Source of the DNA: Shinella zoogloeoides
Lineage (GTDB): Bacteria; Pseudomonadota; Alphaproteobacteria; Rhizobiales; Rhizobiaceae
Reading direction: 5' to 3'
DNA length: 64,000 nt
NCBI RefSeq assembly: GCF_033705735.1
Contig: NZ_CP131130.1
Span: forward strand, 1,057,001 to 1,121,000
A program made the position numbers and the translations under genes. The notes under the pieces were generated by a model, which saw only the letters and a list, made by a program, of their open reading frames with translations, searched no databases and was not told where the DNA came from. The first letter of the stretch is position 1. Each line of letters starts with the position of its first letter. Shown here one piece after another: positions 1 through 8,623 of the stretch.

Positions 1-1
1 G

Positions 2-763
2 GCCCAGCGGGCAAGAGATACTGCCGCCCGAGATCAGCAGAACCGGCAGGCCGCCGAAGCTCGCGCCAGAAAGGAGGCCGCCCGAACGTATTCGGCCAAC
101 GAGGTTTGGGCTGAGACTCGGCCACTTCAGGGCACGCAAGGGGAGGCCTATCTGGTCGGCCGAGGGATCCCGCCGATTGAACATTGGCCCTGGGATTGTG
201 GCGCGATCATCCGCTTCCATCCTTCTCTCGACTACGAGCTCGATCGAGCGGTCGGGCGCCTCCCGGCAGTCGTGGCCTCGGTTCTCGATCCATTCGGCAA
301 ACTGATTGCTGTCTGGCAGATCTACCTTGATCGGACGAAGGCAACGAAGGCCCCGGTCGAAAACGCGAAAGTAGGGCGCGGGCCGGCCGCCGGCGGTGCA
401 GTGCGGATCGGCGGTGATGCGGAGCGCGTTGGCGCCTGCGAAGGTGTCGAGACTGGTCTAGGCCTGTGGGCGCTTGAGGGGTTCCGCATGCCGATGTGGT
501 CGATGCTTTCGACTTCCGGAATGACCAGCTTCGAACCGCCGATGTTCGTGAAGAGGATATCGATCTTCCACGACGGCGACAAAGGCATCTTCCAGAACGG
601 GAAAATCCTGAAGCCGCCGGGCACCAGCGCGGCCGACACGCTCGCCGGCCGTATGGCGGAGATCGGCGTAGCGACCAACAGGAATGAAATGCCGATCCTC
701 GGGGACGGATTGGACTTGCTGCAGACGAGGAATGAAATTGACCGCAAGAAGCAGATCGCGTGA
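2..763 (+). CDS. DNA primase, C-terminal part (Toprim domain), 5' end outside window
   Basis: The frame is open from the first complete codon, so the N-terminal part lies upstream of the window. The visible 253 residues hold a segment YLVGRGIP (about residues 51-58), usual just before the catalytic fold of phage primases, then a Toprim fold with the glutamate motif EGVET (147-151) and the acidic motif FHDGDKG (about 190-196). These residues bind metal in primer synthesis. It overlaps the helicase gene by 32 bases, which fits a primase-helicase replication pair. Function is well supported by motifs; the exact primase subfamily is not. Confidence 0.8.
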   Translation, partial: AQRARDTAARDQQNRQAAEARARKEAARTYSANEVWAETRPLQGTQGEAYLVGRGIPPIEHWPWDCGAIIRFHPSLDYELDRAVGRLPAVVASVLDPFGKLIAVWQIYLDRTKATKAPVENAKVGRGPAAGGAVRIGGDAERVGACEGVETGLGLWALEGFRMPMWSMLSTSGMTSFEPPMFVKRISIFHDGDKGIFQNGKILKPPGTSAADTLAGRMAEIGVATNRNEMPILGDGLDLLQTRNEIDRKKQIA

Positions 764-2123
764 ACAGCGCCAGCCGGCGCCGCTGGCCAATACCGATGCA
801 GAGAAGATCATTCTCGGCAAGGTTCTGAGCAGCGAACAGGCATTTTGGCAGATCAGCGACACGGTCCAGGGCTTCCACTTCTCCGTGGAGATCTTCCAGC
901 AGATATTCGACGCCATTCGGCTGATTGTCATGGAAGGGAAGAAGCCGACACTGTCGCTCCTTCAGAGCCGCGTCGGGCCAGAATATGGCGAAGGGTCATC
1001 GACCATGACGCTGATGACGGCGCTCATCCGGGACACCTCGGAGATCGACGACATCACACGCGAGGTGCAGGTCATCATCGAGATGTGGCAGCGCCGGCGG
1101 ACCATCGAGATATGTCAGCAGTTCATGCAGGAAGCAACGAAGGCGGATACCGATACCTCCTACATGCTCAACGACCTTGAGAACTGCGTGAAGGACGTGA
1201 CGGCGAACAGCCAGGCTGAACCCGTCAAGACCATGGGCGAAATCGTCACGCGGGTGATGCGCGAGTCAATGAGGACTCGAGACACCGGCATTTCGCCCGG
1301 CTTCGACACTGGCCTGGCACCGGTTGACCAAATACTTGGGCGGATATTCCCGGGGGACCTTGGTGTGATCGGCGCGCCTCCCGGTGGCGGCAAATCGCTT
1401 GTCGGCCTTCAGCTTCTCGATCACATCCAGCAAAACTACGGCCCAGCGTGCTTCTTCTCGCTCGAAATGAGGGACGTTGACTTGGGCCGCCGGGCGCTCG
1501 CCGGAAAAACAACCGTGTCGGTCTCCGAGATCGAAGAGGGAAGCTACGACGCGTTCGAGTGGGACGAGCTCCAAGTGGCGCAGAAGATGCTGCAGTCTTC
1601 CCGGATGCTCGTCGATGATCGGCCAGGACTCCGGATCGATCAGATCCGGGATCGATGCATCGTGCTGAAGCGGTCCAGAGGGCTCAAAGCAATTGTGGTT
1701 GACCATATCCGCCTCGTTCGCGCGCTCGGCAAATTCACCAACCGTTTCGATCGCGCTGAACACGTCACCGGCCTGTTGAAGGTGCTTGCAAAGGAAGCCG
1801 ACCTGGCGGTCATCGCCCTTTCACAGGTCACGCGAACATCGCAGCGGCGCGAGGATCCGCGGCCTCAGCTCACCGACTTCGATTGCGGTTCCAGCGTCGA
1901 CCAGGACGTTGACTGGGCCCTCAGTCTCTTCCGGCGCGACCGTTGGCTGCGTCAGCACAAGCCGCACGACATGGACTCTCCCGAGGGCAAGGATTGGGCG
2001 GAGAAATACTCGAAGTGCAAGGGAAAAATTGAGGTGCTGAACCTCAAGAGGCGCCGTGGGGAAGACGGCGGCCACTGTGAACTGATCTTTGACGGCAAGG
2101 CAAGCTTGCTGCGGGAGGCGTAA
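732..2123 (+). CDS. Replicative DNA helicase, DnaB-like
   Basis: A 463-residue protein with the two-domain plan of DnaB. An N-terminal helical domain (about 20-110) starts ANTDAEKIILGKVL, and a RecA-type ATPase follows with Walker A GAPPGGGKS (214-222) and Walker B-like AIVVDHIRLV (about 320). The SLEMRD and LSQVTRTSQ segments are typical DnaB helicase motifs. It should unwind DNA at the phage replication fork and work with the primase encoded just upstream. The ATG at 732 was chosen because homology begins soon after it; an ATG at 684 in the same frame is possible. Confidence 0.9.
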   Translation: MKLTARSRSREQRQPAPLANTDAEKIILGKVLSSEQAFWQISDTVQGFHFSVEIFQQIFDAIRLIVMEGKKPTLSLLQSRVGPEYGEGSSTMTLMTALIRDTSEIDDITREVQVIIEMWQRRRTIEICQQFMQEATKADTDTSYMLNDLENCVKDVTANSQAEPVKTMGEIVTRVMRESMRTRDTGISPGFDTGLAPVDQILGRIFPGDLGVIGAPPGGGKSLVGLQLLDHIQQNYGPACFFSLEMRDVDLGRRALAGKTTVSVSEIEEGSYDAFEWDELQVAQKMLQSSRMLVDDRPGLRIDQIRDRCIVLKRSRGLKAIVVDHIRLVRALGKFTNRFDRAEHVTGLLKVLAKEADLAVIALSQVTRTSQRREDPRPQLTDFDCGSSVDQDVDWALSLFRRDRWLRQHKPHDMDSPEGKDWAEKYSKCKGKIEVLNLKRRRGEDGGHCELIFDGKASLLREA

Positions 2124-2127
2124 TCTG

Positions 2128-3120
2128 ATGATCGATCTGGAAAAAATCACCCCGCTCGAATTCTGCATCTTGGTGATGTGGATGCACGGCTGGACGATCA
2201 GCAAAATCCACCTGAGCATCGCAAAGCGCCACGGAAAGACGGCGAACGGTGTGCGTGGCATCATTAACAAGCTCGAGAAGCGCCGACAGGAACTCACCAG
2301 AGAAGAGCGGCAGGCCGTTCTTGATGGATGGAGAGCTGCCCGAATCGATGATGGAATGCTTCCGGAAGCCTATTTCAAAGCGACCTCGCTCGCTTCAGAT
2401 CAGAAGGGCAAGAAGGTCGTGGCTGAGACAACGAAGATAGCAAAGGCGGTGGAATCGCCGCCGGATCCGAAAACACGGGCGGGCAGGGCAGAACTGAAGA
2501 GGAGAAAGAAGGAGGAGAAGCGAAGGCAGGCGCTCGCGGAAGAGGAGGCGAAGCGGCGTTCGGAGGGCTTGGCGCCCAGAGGAATGATGGCTGAGCCGTT
2601 GGCATTCCTGGCCGGCTCCGGCGCGCTAGACGAGCCGGGCGAAAAGAAGGGCGGGATTCGCGCATTGTCGCGCGACCGCCGGAGGGAAGCTGGCGAGCGG
2701 CTGCGGGCCATGCTGGTGTCCGCTTATGGCTCTGGCTTGAAGACGGCCAATTACGAGGCCGTGGGGGGAGGCGGCGGCACGGGGGTAGCAATTCATGCCG
2801 CCGTCGCCGAGAACCTTGCGAACATCGCCCAGATCAAGGCGATGCTGTCACCGGAAGAATTCGAGCGGCTGGATAAGATGCTGAGGCTCGATCTTTTCGT
2901 CTGGCAGATGCAGGGCGAGCTATCCGAGGAGCCGCTAATCGACGAAATCCGTCGACTTCTGGACGTGCTGTCTGTGCACTTCGACTTCATCAGCCTCCGG
3001 TACTTCCGGGAACGTTGGGGAGCGACGATAGAAATGCCGAACGTCGGCCGGTCGAACTCCCGGCAGGCTAACCGCGCAGCTCGGGACATGCTCGAGAAGG
3101 CGCAAAGGCAGGTGAGGTAG
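2128..3120 (+). CDS. Hypothetical replication-module protein with N-terminal helical domain
   Basis: A 330-residue protein starting at ATG 2128 behind a good GGGAGG site. The first 60 residues (TPLEFCILVMWMHGWTISKI) look like a helix-turn-helix or loader-type domain. A very charged Lys/Glu/Arg-rich linker follows (about 110-180), likely a coiled coil, then a mainly helical C-terminal half ending in a basic tail. I do not recognise a family. Its place directly after primase and helicase suggests a replication accessory role such as helicase loading, which is inference only. Confidence 0.75.
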   Translation: MIDLEKITPLEFCILVMWMHGWTISKIHLSIAKRHGKTANGVRGIINKLEKRRQELTREERQAVLDGWRAARIDDGMLPEAYFKATSLASDQKGKKVVAETTKIAKAVESPPDPKTRAGRAELKRRKKEEKRRQALAEEEAKRRSEGLAPRGMMAEPLAFLAGSGALDEPGEKKGGIRALSRDRRREAGERLRAMLVSAYGSGLKTANYEAVGGGGGTGVAIHAAVAENLANIAQIKAMLSPEEFERLDKMLRLDLFVWQMQGELSEEPLIDEIRRLLDVLSVHFDFISLRYFRERWGATIEMPNVGRSNSRQANRAARDMLEKAQRQVR

Positions 3121-3135
3121 GCCGCCGACGGCGAC

Positions 3136-3654
3136 CTACTCCTTGTATGGCGTTGTGACCGACCGCGTCAGTTCATCGGCGCGGTCGATATTTTTTGGGT
3201 CAGCGATGAAGAGCTCAAGCAGCACGTTCATCGGGTGAGGAATTTGCTCCTCGATCCCCTTGTCGTTGACCCCTCGCATCCAGTCGGCCATGCGCCGCTC
3301 GCTCGTGCCGTAGACCCACTCAAGAAACTTCCGAGTTACGCCGGCCTGAGCAATTTTGACCGCGAATTCTGTCGTCGTCAGTTTGCGATAACGCTCAACC
3401 TTGCCGCTTCGCGAGACCGTTCGCTCGCTCGGGAGGTTCAATATCTGGAACAGTCGTTCCGCGCCGGCTGCAATCGCCTCTTCGCGCGTCGGGAAATTTC
3501 GAAGACGCTTCGTTTCGGGATCGCGGATCATTCCAGGCACAAGTCCCGGGGCATAGTAGGTGGCGACGAAGCCAGGCCCATTCAGATTGGGTATGGCATC
3601 GGCGCCATAGCGAGTTTCGATTTGTACCGGCTTCGCGGCATCTTTCGGATTCAT
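3136..3654 (-). CDS. Hypothetical protein, possible helix-turn-helix
   Basis: A 172-residue protein at the far end of the leftward block, converging on the replication genes. The start is the ATG at 3654, seven bases after GGAG and downstream of a conserved hairpin (3671-3682). The N-terminal half is unrecognised. The C-terminal half (FLEWVYGTSERRMADWMRG) resembles the recognition helices of XRE-like regulators in which a tryptophan-rich motif follows the HTH. It could be a small DNA-binding protein; not certain. Confidence 0.75.
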   Translation of the reverse strand: MNPKDAAKPVQIETRYGADAIPNLNGPGFVATYYAPGLVPGMIRDPETKRLRNFPTREEAIAAGAERLFQILNLPSERTVSRSGKVERYRKLTTTEFAVKIAQAGVTRKFLEWVYGTSERRMADWMRGVNDKGIEEQIPHPMNVLLELFIADPKNIDRADELTRSVTTPYKE

Positions 3655-3670
3655 GGGTGTCTCCTCTGGT

Positions 3671-3682
3671 GCCACGATTGGC
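3671..3682 (-). promoter_or_regulatory. Hairpin a of the leftward RBS-hairpin series
   Basis: Sense strand GCCA-ATCG-TGGC, exactly six bases before the GGAG that serves the start at 3654. Canonical arm pair GCCA/TGGC. Confidence 0.85.
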
Positions 3683-3695
3683 TCGCTGATGTATG

Positions 3696-4115
3696 TCAGG
3701 ATGAGTGTCCTCTGTAAATGTCTCCGCGTCGTGCGGAGAAAATTGCGGCGGCGACGTCACTGTCGCGCGCGCGCCGGGCGGGTCCAGTGAAGGTCTCGGT
3801 GTCGGTAATCGCGAGGATTGCGGCCTTCAGCGCCTTGGCGTCGTTCTGCGTGATGTCGACCATCGCCATCGGCTTCACCACGAGATCCAGCCATTCCTGC
3901 TTGATTTCTTCTAGCGTGAGAGCGCGGTCTTCCAGATAGCGTCGGCCAGCAAACTGGCGGAAATCCTCCAGCTTCCGGCGGAGATATGCCTCGTGGACCG
4001 CCAAGGCATACGGAGCCGGCGCGCCCGTGCGGTGATAGTGGGATGCCGCCTCGCGAACGATGCGACGCATCCCTCGGCCGGCGTACCAGATCTTGATGAA
4101 TTCGCAGATGCTCAT
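3696..4115 (-). CDS. Hypothetical basic protein
   Basis: 139 residues, start ATG at 4115 with GGAG eight bases upstream. It overlaps the stop of the gene before it by four bases (ATGA), so translation is probably coupled. The N-terminal part is basic (RGMRRIVREAASHYHR) and helical, and a segment rich in small helices follows. No known family recognised. Confidence 0.75.
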   Translation of the reverse strand: MSICEFIKIWYAGRGMRRIVREAASHYHRTGAPAPYALAVHEAYLRRKLEDFRQFAGRRYLEDRALTLEEIKQEWLDLVVKPMAMVDITQNDAKALKAAILAITDTETFTGPARRARDSDVAAAIFSARRGDIYRGHSS

Positions 4116-4393
4116 GACAGTTCTCCTGTGGCGACAAAGCACTGAAGGTACGGAAGAAGCTCCGCCACTTGCTGACGTGTGAGGTGCATCCGGGTGTTGG
4201 CGATGTAATTGTCCGGCATCGTCAAGGCCATCCAGCCGAACCCATGGACCAGTATCTTCGGTTCGGCTTTGTTGCAGCCAAACCAGATAGCCTCTTCAGA
4301 GGCGAGGCTGCTCATCTGGAGACTGCATGCGACTTCATAGCGATCGATGAAATCAATGCGGGCGAAACCGCGCTCCGTGAATTTGACTTCCAT
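4112..4393 (-). CDS. Hypothetical protein
   Basis: 93 residues. The ATG at 4393 was preferred because CGGAG stands five bases upstream; an in-frame ATG at 4417 lacks a site. Mixed alpha/beta composition with no motif I can name. It lies between the methylase-like gene (34-base gap) and a coupled downstream gene, so it probably belongs to the same transcript. Confidence 0.7.
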   Translation of the reverse strand: MEVKFTERGFARIDFIDRYEVACSLQMSSLASEEAIWFGCNKAEPKILVHGFGWMALTMPDNYIANTRMHLTRQQVAELLPYLQCFVATGELS

Positions 4394-4427
4394 GGTGCTC
4401 CGATCTGTTTGGGTCATGAATGCTGCG

Positions 4428-5210
4428 TCACAGCATGAAATCAAAGAGAGGCAAGCCGGTTTTTTCCTCGGCCGCCGGTGCAGGATCCGGACTTTCAATA
4501 GAAGGCGGTTCGACGATGAGAGGCTCGTTTGCCTTCCGAGGCCGGAGTTTATGGGACCAACCACCCATGATATGGGCCGGCGTGAACCAAGACTCCCTGA
4601 ACTCCATGCGCAGCGTGTCGCCGATGATAACTTCCGCCGGGATGTGCATCAGCGAAAACTGAATGTACGCCATGTGAACGGCGCGCGGATCTACATCAAC
4701 GGCCGTCACATGGAGCTTCTGCTGATAGTTGATCCCCACATCCTTGATTGCTTCGGCGAGTGCGATGATCATGGCGCCGGCGCCGACGGCGGGTTCATGT
4801 GCCGTGATGAAGCCGCGCTCCCCGATGACTTTCTCCAGATCCTCGCGGCCGCCCACGTTGATTTTCGCCATAAGCTGGCAGAGTTCGTAAGGCGTGAAGA
4901 ACTGCCCGCGCGCCGTGTTGTGGAGCTCCAGATCGTGGAAGACCGCGCCGAGGATGTCCTGCGGCCGCGTTTCGAGCGCCATCACGACTTCCCCCAGAAT
5001 CCTCGGAAACGTATCCACGATCTGTTTGTCGTACCGACCGATGATCTCCAGGTATCGTGCTTCACGGGTCTCTCGCTGCTGGAAATCCAGCGCGTTGCTC
5101 AAGGAGATGGCCGCACAAGCGCACCAGTCCGAGAAGACAGCGTAGAGGTCATGCCGGTGCCGGCAGGTTTCGAATAGTTTGATGATGTTTTTCAGGTGCG
5201 GATTGCTCAT
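4428..5210 (-). CDS. N6-adenine DNA methylase-like protein lacking the usual catalytic motif
   Basis: 260 residues. GQFFTPYELCQLMA (about 112-125) and AVGAGAMIIALAE (about 150) match the TPxxI segment and SAM-binding motif I of HsdM/N6-adenine methylases, and VTAVDVDPRAVHMA fits motif II. The catalytic N/D-P-P-Y/F motif expected later is not present; the protein ends in a proline-rich tail. It may be an inactive or diverged methylase. The start is ATG 5210 after GGAGG; a short upstream frame overlaps it (see 5207-5245). Confidence 0.75.
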   Translation of the reverse strand: MSNPHLKNIIKLFETCRHRHDLYAVFSDWCACAAISLSNALDFQQRETREARYLEIIGRYDKQIVDTFPRILGEVVMALETRPQDILGAVFHDLELHNTARGQFFTPYELCQLMAKINVGGREDLEKVIGERGFITAHEPAVGAGAMIIALAEAIKDVGINYQQKLHVTAVDVDPRAVHMAYIQFSLMHIPAEVIIGDTLRMEFRESWFTPAHIMGGWSHKLRPRKANEPLIVEPPSIESPDPAPAAEEKTGLPLFDFML

Positions 5211-5245
5211 GCATCCGCCTCCTGCTCTGAAGCAGTGGCGTTCAA
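5207..5245 (-). CDS. Possible 12-residue leader peptide
   Basis: A TTG start nine bases after a GGAG that carries the conserved hairpin at 5264-5277 opens a 13-codon frame (acidic, ending SEQEADA). Its TGA overlaps the ATG of the methylase-like gene as ATGA. The hairpin-GGAG unit has no other start codon at normal distance. This could be a translated leader that couples the methylase gene to the hairpin, or a decayed gene start. Confidence 0.35.
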   Translation of the reverse strand: MNATASEQEADA

Positions 5246-5263
5246 TTCGTTAATCTCCTGTCG

Positions 5264-5277
5264 GGCCACGTTTGGCC
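5264..5277 (-). promoter_or_regulatory. Hairpin b of the RBS-hairpin series
   Basis: Sense strand GGCCA-AACG-TGGCC, five-base arms, with the standard six-base distance from the core arm to GGAG. It precedes the leader frame 5207-5245 rather than a full-length gene. Confidence 0.8.
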
Positions 5278-5301
5278 ATGATGTTGAGAAGGGGGCGGGA
5301 G

Positions 5302-5448
5302 CTAAGACTCCAGTCGCTCAATTCCCCAAGACAGGCGCCGCCAAGGACGGCGACGCCAATAGCTTCCACTGAGGAAGCACCAGGTAATCCAAAGTCTCCC
5401 CACTTGGACCTCGTAGGAAGTCGCGCCCTTGAAAGCGGTGAACTTCAC
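5302..5448 (-). CDS. Small tryptophan-rich protein
   Basis: 48 residues, GTG start at 5448 sharing a base with the TAG stop of the gene before it (TAGTG), so probably coupled. The sequence is basic and rich in tryptophan and arginine ([14 protein letters not shown]). No family recognised. Support comes from the tight junction and coding-like composition; it is too short for certainty. Confidence 0.5.
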   Translation of the reverse strand: MKFTAFKGATSYEVQVGRLWITWCFLSGSYWRRRPWRRLSWGIERLES

Positions 5449-5750
5449 TAGAGTTTCTTCCCTGATCGCGCCGGTGCCGCATCCGCGTCGGAGGTGGTGT
5501 CGATCTGTGCCGTCAACGACATTTCGACCGTTTCGCCGCCTGGAGGAGTGGCAACGTAGGTAGCTCCGTCCAACGTGACACTGTCGATTTTGAGCAGCCA
5601 TAGAAGCTCGCCGGCAGACCTGGTCGCCATATTGGTTTGCATCGGGGAGAGGGAGTGGCGGGCGAGCGCCATGGCGGTGACGAGCGAATTGATAATCGCC
5701 TGTTTCTCGCGAGTAGACAGCTTAGCCCTGGTCGCCTCCTTCAATCGCAC
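5448..5750 (-). CDS. Hypothetical protein
   Basis: 100 residues, GTG start at 5750 overlapping the stop of the preceding gene. The N-terminal half is helical and basic ([20 protein letters not shown]); the C-terminal half has beta-type composition. No family recognised. It is part of a run of four overlapping genes, 5302-6750. Confidence 0.7.
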   Translation of the reverse strand: MRLKEATRAKLSTREKQAIINSLVTAMALARHSLSPMQTNMATRSAGELLWLLKIDSVTLDGATYVATPPGGETVEMSLTAQIDTTSDADAAPARSGKKL

Positions 5751-6007
5751 GACGTCGAACGATGGCCGCGCGCGATCCAGCGTCCGTCGCCAAGGTCAGT
5801 CGGTGCAAGGTGTGTGTTGGGCTTCCCTGCGGCACGTCCGCAGGTGAATAGCTGGCCCGGGGGCCAGTTAAACCACGTCCCGTAGCCAGGCGTGGGATAG
5901 CTGCCGTGGATAGATGTGATCGCTGCGCCGATCTCTTCGACGGTCCCTTCGACTTCATACTCAATCGTATAGGTGCCGTCCCACGTTGACCTGACCTCGG
6001 CTGTCAT
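5741..6007 (-). CDS. Hypothetical protein
   Basis: 88 residues. It starts with ATG 6007 overlapping the methyltransferase stop (ATGA). The middle part (YPTPGYGTWFNWPPGQ) is aromatic and glycine/proline-rich; many phage proteins of unknown role carry such a segment. No enzymatic motif seen. Confidence 0.7.
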   Translation of the reverse strand: MTAEVRSTWDGTYTIEYEVEGTVEEIGAAITSIHGSYPTPGYGTWFNWPPGQLFTCGRAAGKPNTHLAPTDLGDGRWIARGHRSTSCD

Positions 6008-6750
6008 TCGGCGCGTCCCTTCGCATCTATGGTGACAACGCAGGTATTGACGCCGGTTCCGCTCGACTTGAACGAGCCATCCGGAAGACGCTTGATGCTG
6101 CCGCCGTTCGCCGAGACGAACTCGCGAAACTCGGTCGTGGGCTTGTTGTCGCGGAACATGACGCTGGCCGACATGATCGCAACGAGGCGTCCACCAGCCT
6201 TCAGAAACTTGAAGGCGTGCAAGACGTGGCGAATGTCATCCTGCTTGGCAAAGGGCGGGTTCATCACGACGCGGTCAAATGCCTTGACCGGCTCTGCGGC
6301 GAGGAAGTCGCCGATATTCGGCGCGTAATCCGCCAGCTTCTCCGCGCGCTTCGCGTCGATCTCCCAGCATGTTACATGCGCGCCAGCCTGACGGGCCGCG
6401 GCGGCAATGCGACCGATGCCGGCGCTGGGTTCGAGGACGGACATGCCGGCGCGAACGTCGGCGAGGTCAACGACTGTCTCGGCGAGATCAGAAGGCGTAT
6501 CGAACTGGCCGAAATCCTGCTTGGTGCGGCTGTATTCGCCGGTGAGGATTATCGGCTCCAGCACCTCGGCCGCATCTCCGTCGAAGACATGCGCCTTCGC
6601 CGAGCGGTTCCACTTCCCGCCCGCCGCCTGCAAAACCTTGTCGGTTTCGACATAGAGCTTTCTGTCGAGCTGGCCGGTGAGAATGACTTTGGAACCCTCG
6701 ACAATAGCGGCGTCGAGCACCTTGAGAACGTCTGTCGCGATCTGCGGCAT
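6004..6750 (-). CDS. N6-adenine DNA methyltransferase
   Basis: 248 residues with the hallmarks of an amino-methyltransferase. FDTPSDLAETVV (about 84-95) precedes SAM motif I LEPSAGIGRIAAAAR (about 105-119), and the catalytic motif VVMNPPFA lies about 158-165. It should methylate adenine (or cytosine N4) in DNA, either to hide phage DNA from restriction or to mark it for regulation. Unlike the second methylase-like gene at 4428-5210 it keeps the full active site. No restriction partner is seen nearby. Confidence 0.88.
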   Translation of the reverse strand: MPQIATDVLKVLDAAIVEGSKVILTGQLDRKLYVETDKVLQAAGGKWNRSAKAHVFDGDAAEVLEPIILTGEYSRTKQDFGQFDTPSDLAETVVDLADVRAGMSVLEPSAGIGRIAAAARQAGAHVTCWEIDAKRAEKLADYAPNIGDFLAAEPVKAFDRVVMNPPFAKQDDIRHVLHAFKFLKAGGRLVAIMSASVMFRDNKPTTEFREFVSANGGSIKRLPDGSFKSSGTGVNTCVVTIDAKGRAE

Positions 6751-6760
6751 GTTGAAATCC

Positions 6761-6943
6761 TTACTTGTCGAGGGGATTGGCGGATGCCGAAGCGGCTCCA
6801 GAAGATTTGATGGCGTCTACGCGTGCGCATGTTGCGCCAAACGCGAAGGCAAAGGGCACTGCCGCGAGCGGGTAGATAGCCATGAGAGCGAACGTTGGCA
6901 GGGCGAATGCCGCCTGCAAGATGCGGTAGGTTCTGATGCTCAT
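6761..6943 (-). CDS. Small membrane protein
   Basis: 60 residues, one or two hydrophobic segments (about 8-42, ILQAAFALPTFALMAIYPL then AAVPFAFAF), so an inner-membrane location is likely. The ATG overlaps the stop of the DUF551-like gene (ATGA). Function unknown. Confidence 0.65.
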   Translation of the reverse strand: MSIRTYRILQAAFALPTFALMAIYPLAAVPFAFAFGATCARVDAIKSSGAASASANPLDK

Positions 6944-7713
6944 TCTGCACCGCCTTTCGGCGTTGTGGAGGGTGCCCGGAACGAAGGCGGAGCAAGGTCA
7001 TCCGGTAGGAGAATGTTCGGCATCCAAGCCAAAGGCTGCACATCGTCTCGGTGGACGGCGATCCACTTGCCGCGGTGATGGAAACCCTGCACCGAGACTA
7101 TGAACGCATCTTCCTGCAACGAGAGTATGCAGTGCGTGCCGTCAAGCGGCGCAGTGTCCATCGACTGCCACTGCGGTAGAGCGGCAGCAATCGCTTGGCG
7201 CGCTGCTACCATCAAGTCATGGCACCCGTTGATGATCGTGGTGCGGTCCTCGGCGTTGATGAGCGAAGATGTGCCGTCAGGCTGGCGATTGCCCGCCAAT
7301 CTGGAGAGGGCTTGAATAAGGGGCGTCGTCGTTACGCATTCGTTTACCCCGTCGGCGGCGTGATTGCTGCGCGTCGCGGCGAGGAGGTCGCGAGCCATTG
7401 GAAGCTCGGGAGCTTCGTTCCCGTCGCCGTCTTCCATGGCGGAGAAGTGCTGCAGGATTGCCGTTGCCAGAGCGCGCGCCTTCTCGGTCACCCCCGCGCT
7501 GTCTTCGCCATTTCTGGCGATCTGTGGTGAGAGCTCGGCAGCGATGTTCCGCATCATGCCTGCCAGTTCATCCTTGGCGACTTGGGGAAGTGCATCGACC
7601 TTCGCCGTCAGAGAGACGAAATTCGTATGACCGTGCGCATTGTTGCTGGTCCGGAACAGAATCAGGCCGCGCTCGATGTCACGTCGGCTGAAGGGCAAGG
7701 TATCGTCAGTCAT
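6940..7713 (-). CDS. Hypothetical protein with C-terminal DUF551-like domain
   Basis: 257 residues. The last 75 (WQSMDTAPLDGTHCILSL to PLAWMPNILLP) match the pattern of the DUF551 family, common in phage early regions: W...TAP.DGT..., then a W and a final WMP. The N-terminal 180 residues are helical without a known motif. The ATG at 7713 overlaps the preceding stop. The role of DUF551 is unknown. Confidence 0.75.
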   Translation of the reverse strand: MTDDTLPFSRRDIERGLILFRTSNNAHGHTNFVSLTAKVDALPQVAKDELAGMMRNIAAELSPQIARNGEDSAGVTEKARALATAILQHFSAMEDGDGNEAPELPMARDLLAATRSNHAADGVNECVTTTPLIQALSRLAGNRQPDGTSSLINAEDRTTIINGCHDLMVAARQAIAAALPQWQSMDTAPLDGTHCILSLQEDAFIVSVQGFHHRGKWIAVHRDDVQPLAWMPNILLPDDLAPPSFRAPSTTPKGGAE

Positions 7714-8276
7714 GCGCGGGCTCCTGCGGCTGAAAGCGCGCTTTCGATGATTTCGGGGATGAGGATGTCGGCCATCGTGAAGTTGCCGGCGTCCTTGGCC
7801 GCCTGGCACGCTCGATCGACGAACGGTTTTGCATGGAGGAGGGCGTCGACGAGGCGCGTCACGATCAGATCGTTGCCGGCCGGGATCGTCGGCTGGGCCG
7901 GCCACCCGCCGGCAGAGAATTCGAGGATGCCCGGATCCGGGCCATTGTTGAGCAGCCATCTGTACAGGGCGACGTGATACGCGGCCTTGTACTCCTCTCG
8001 GAACACATGGGGCGTTACCTCCCGGGCGCCGGCCGCGATGGAGACGTAATAGTCTGCGCGGCCATCGGAAAGCCGCATGACTTTCACGGAAACGACCGGA
8101 GCGGCAGAATTGAGCGCCCGCTCAACGATGGGTGCGAAGCTGAATTGGCCATCGCAAACATTCTCATCGTAGAGAGGGCACAAAGCGATGATGCGGCCTT
8201 CGGCATCTCGAATGACGTGCATGTTGGGATGGGCGAGGATGGCTGCCTTGGTGACGTCGATCATGTAGGCTGTCAT
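7710..8276 (-). CDS. Hypothetical protein
   Basis: 188 residues, ATG 8276 with AGGAG nine bases upstream, but without the series hairpin. Mixed alpha/beta; a GGWPAQPT loop and a helical, alanine-rich C-terminus. No family recognised. First gene of an ATGA-coupled run down to 6761. Confidence 0.72.
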   Translation of the reverse strand: MTAYMIDVTKAAILAHPNMHVIRDAEGRIIALCPLYDENVCDGQFSFAPIVERALNSAAPVVSVKVMRLSDGRADYYVSIAAGAREVTPHVFREEYKAAYHVALYRWLLNNGPDPGILEFSAGGWPAQPTIPAGNDLIVTRLVDALLHAKPFVDRACQAAKDAGNFTMADILIPEIIESALSAAGARA

Positions 8277-8387
8277 TGGTGGGCTCCTAAATCGTGTGGG
8301 TGTGCGAAAACGCTCTGAGCGGGCGTGCAGGCGGCGGCATGAGAAATGGCTGGTGTGTTGCGCAGCGCCGAGCAGCGCCGTGTTGCG

Positions 8388-8403
8388 TCACTTCGCGAAG
8401 TGA
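8388..8403. repeat. 16-base perfect palindrome in a 155-base gene-free gap
   Basis: TCACTTCG-CGAAGTGA lies in the gap between the genes ending at 8432 and starting at 8276. Just before it is a tandem GCAGCGCCG repeat. It can form a hairpin but has no T-run, so it is not a standard terminator; operator or RNA processing site are alternatives. Confidence 0.5.
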
Positions 8404-8431
8404 GGTGTCGCGATGCGAGACGAGGTGGATT

Positions 8432-8623
8432 CTATCCGTGGCACACAAGTCCATTCTCGCGGGCGCCGAGAACGATGTCCTCAAGATATCGATGTTCGAT
8501 TAGGACCGGCCGGGACTCGTCCTCAACGTTGTCGCGAAGCCAGATCTCTCCCTCATCGGTTATTGGTATGCAGGACACCGCGAAACCGAGGTTGTGGAAT
8601 TGGAGGTCGGGTCTCTCGATCAT
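8432..8623 (-). CDS. Small acidic hypothetical protein
   Basis: 63 residues, ATG 8623 overlapping the preceding stop (ATGA). Beta-rich with the segment ITDEGEIWLRDNVED. No family recognised; the coupled start supports it as a gene. Confidence 0.6.
   Translation of the reverse strand: MIERPDLQFHNLGFAVSCIPITDEGEIWLRDNVEDESRPVLIEHRYLEDIVLGARENGLVCHG

Noticed and set aside
8390..8403. Palindrome considered as a terminator
   Set aside because: No T-run on either side; kept only as a palindrome.
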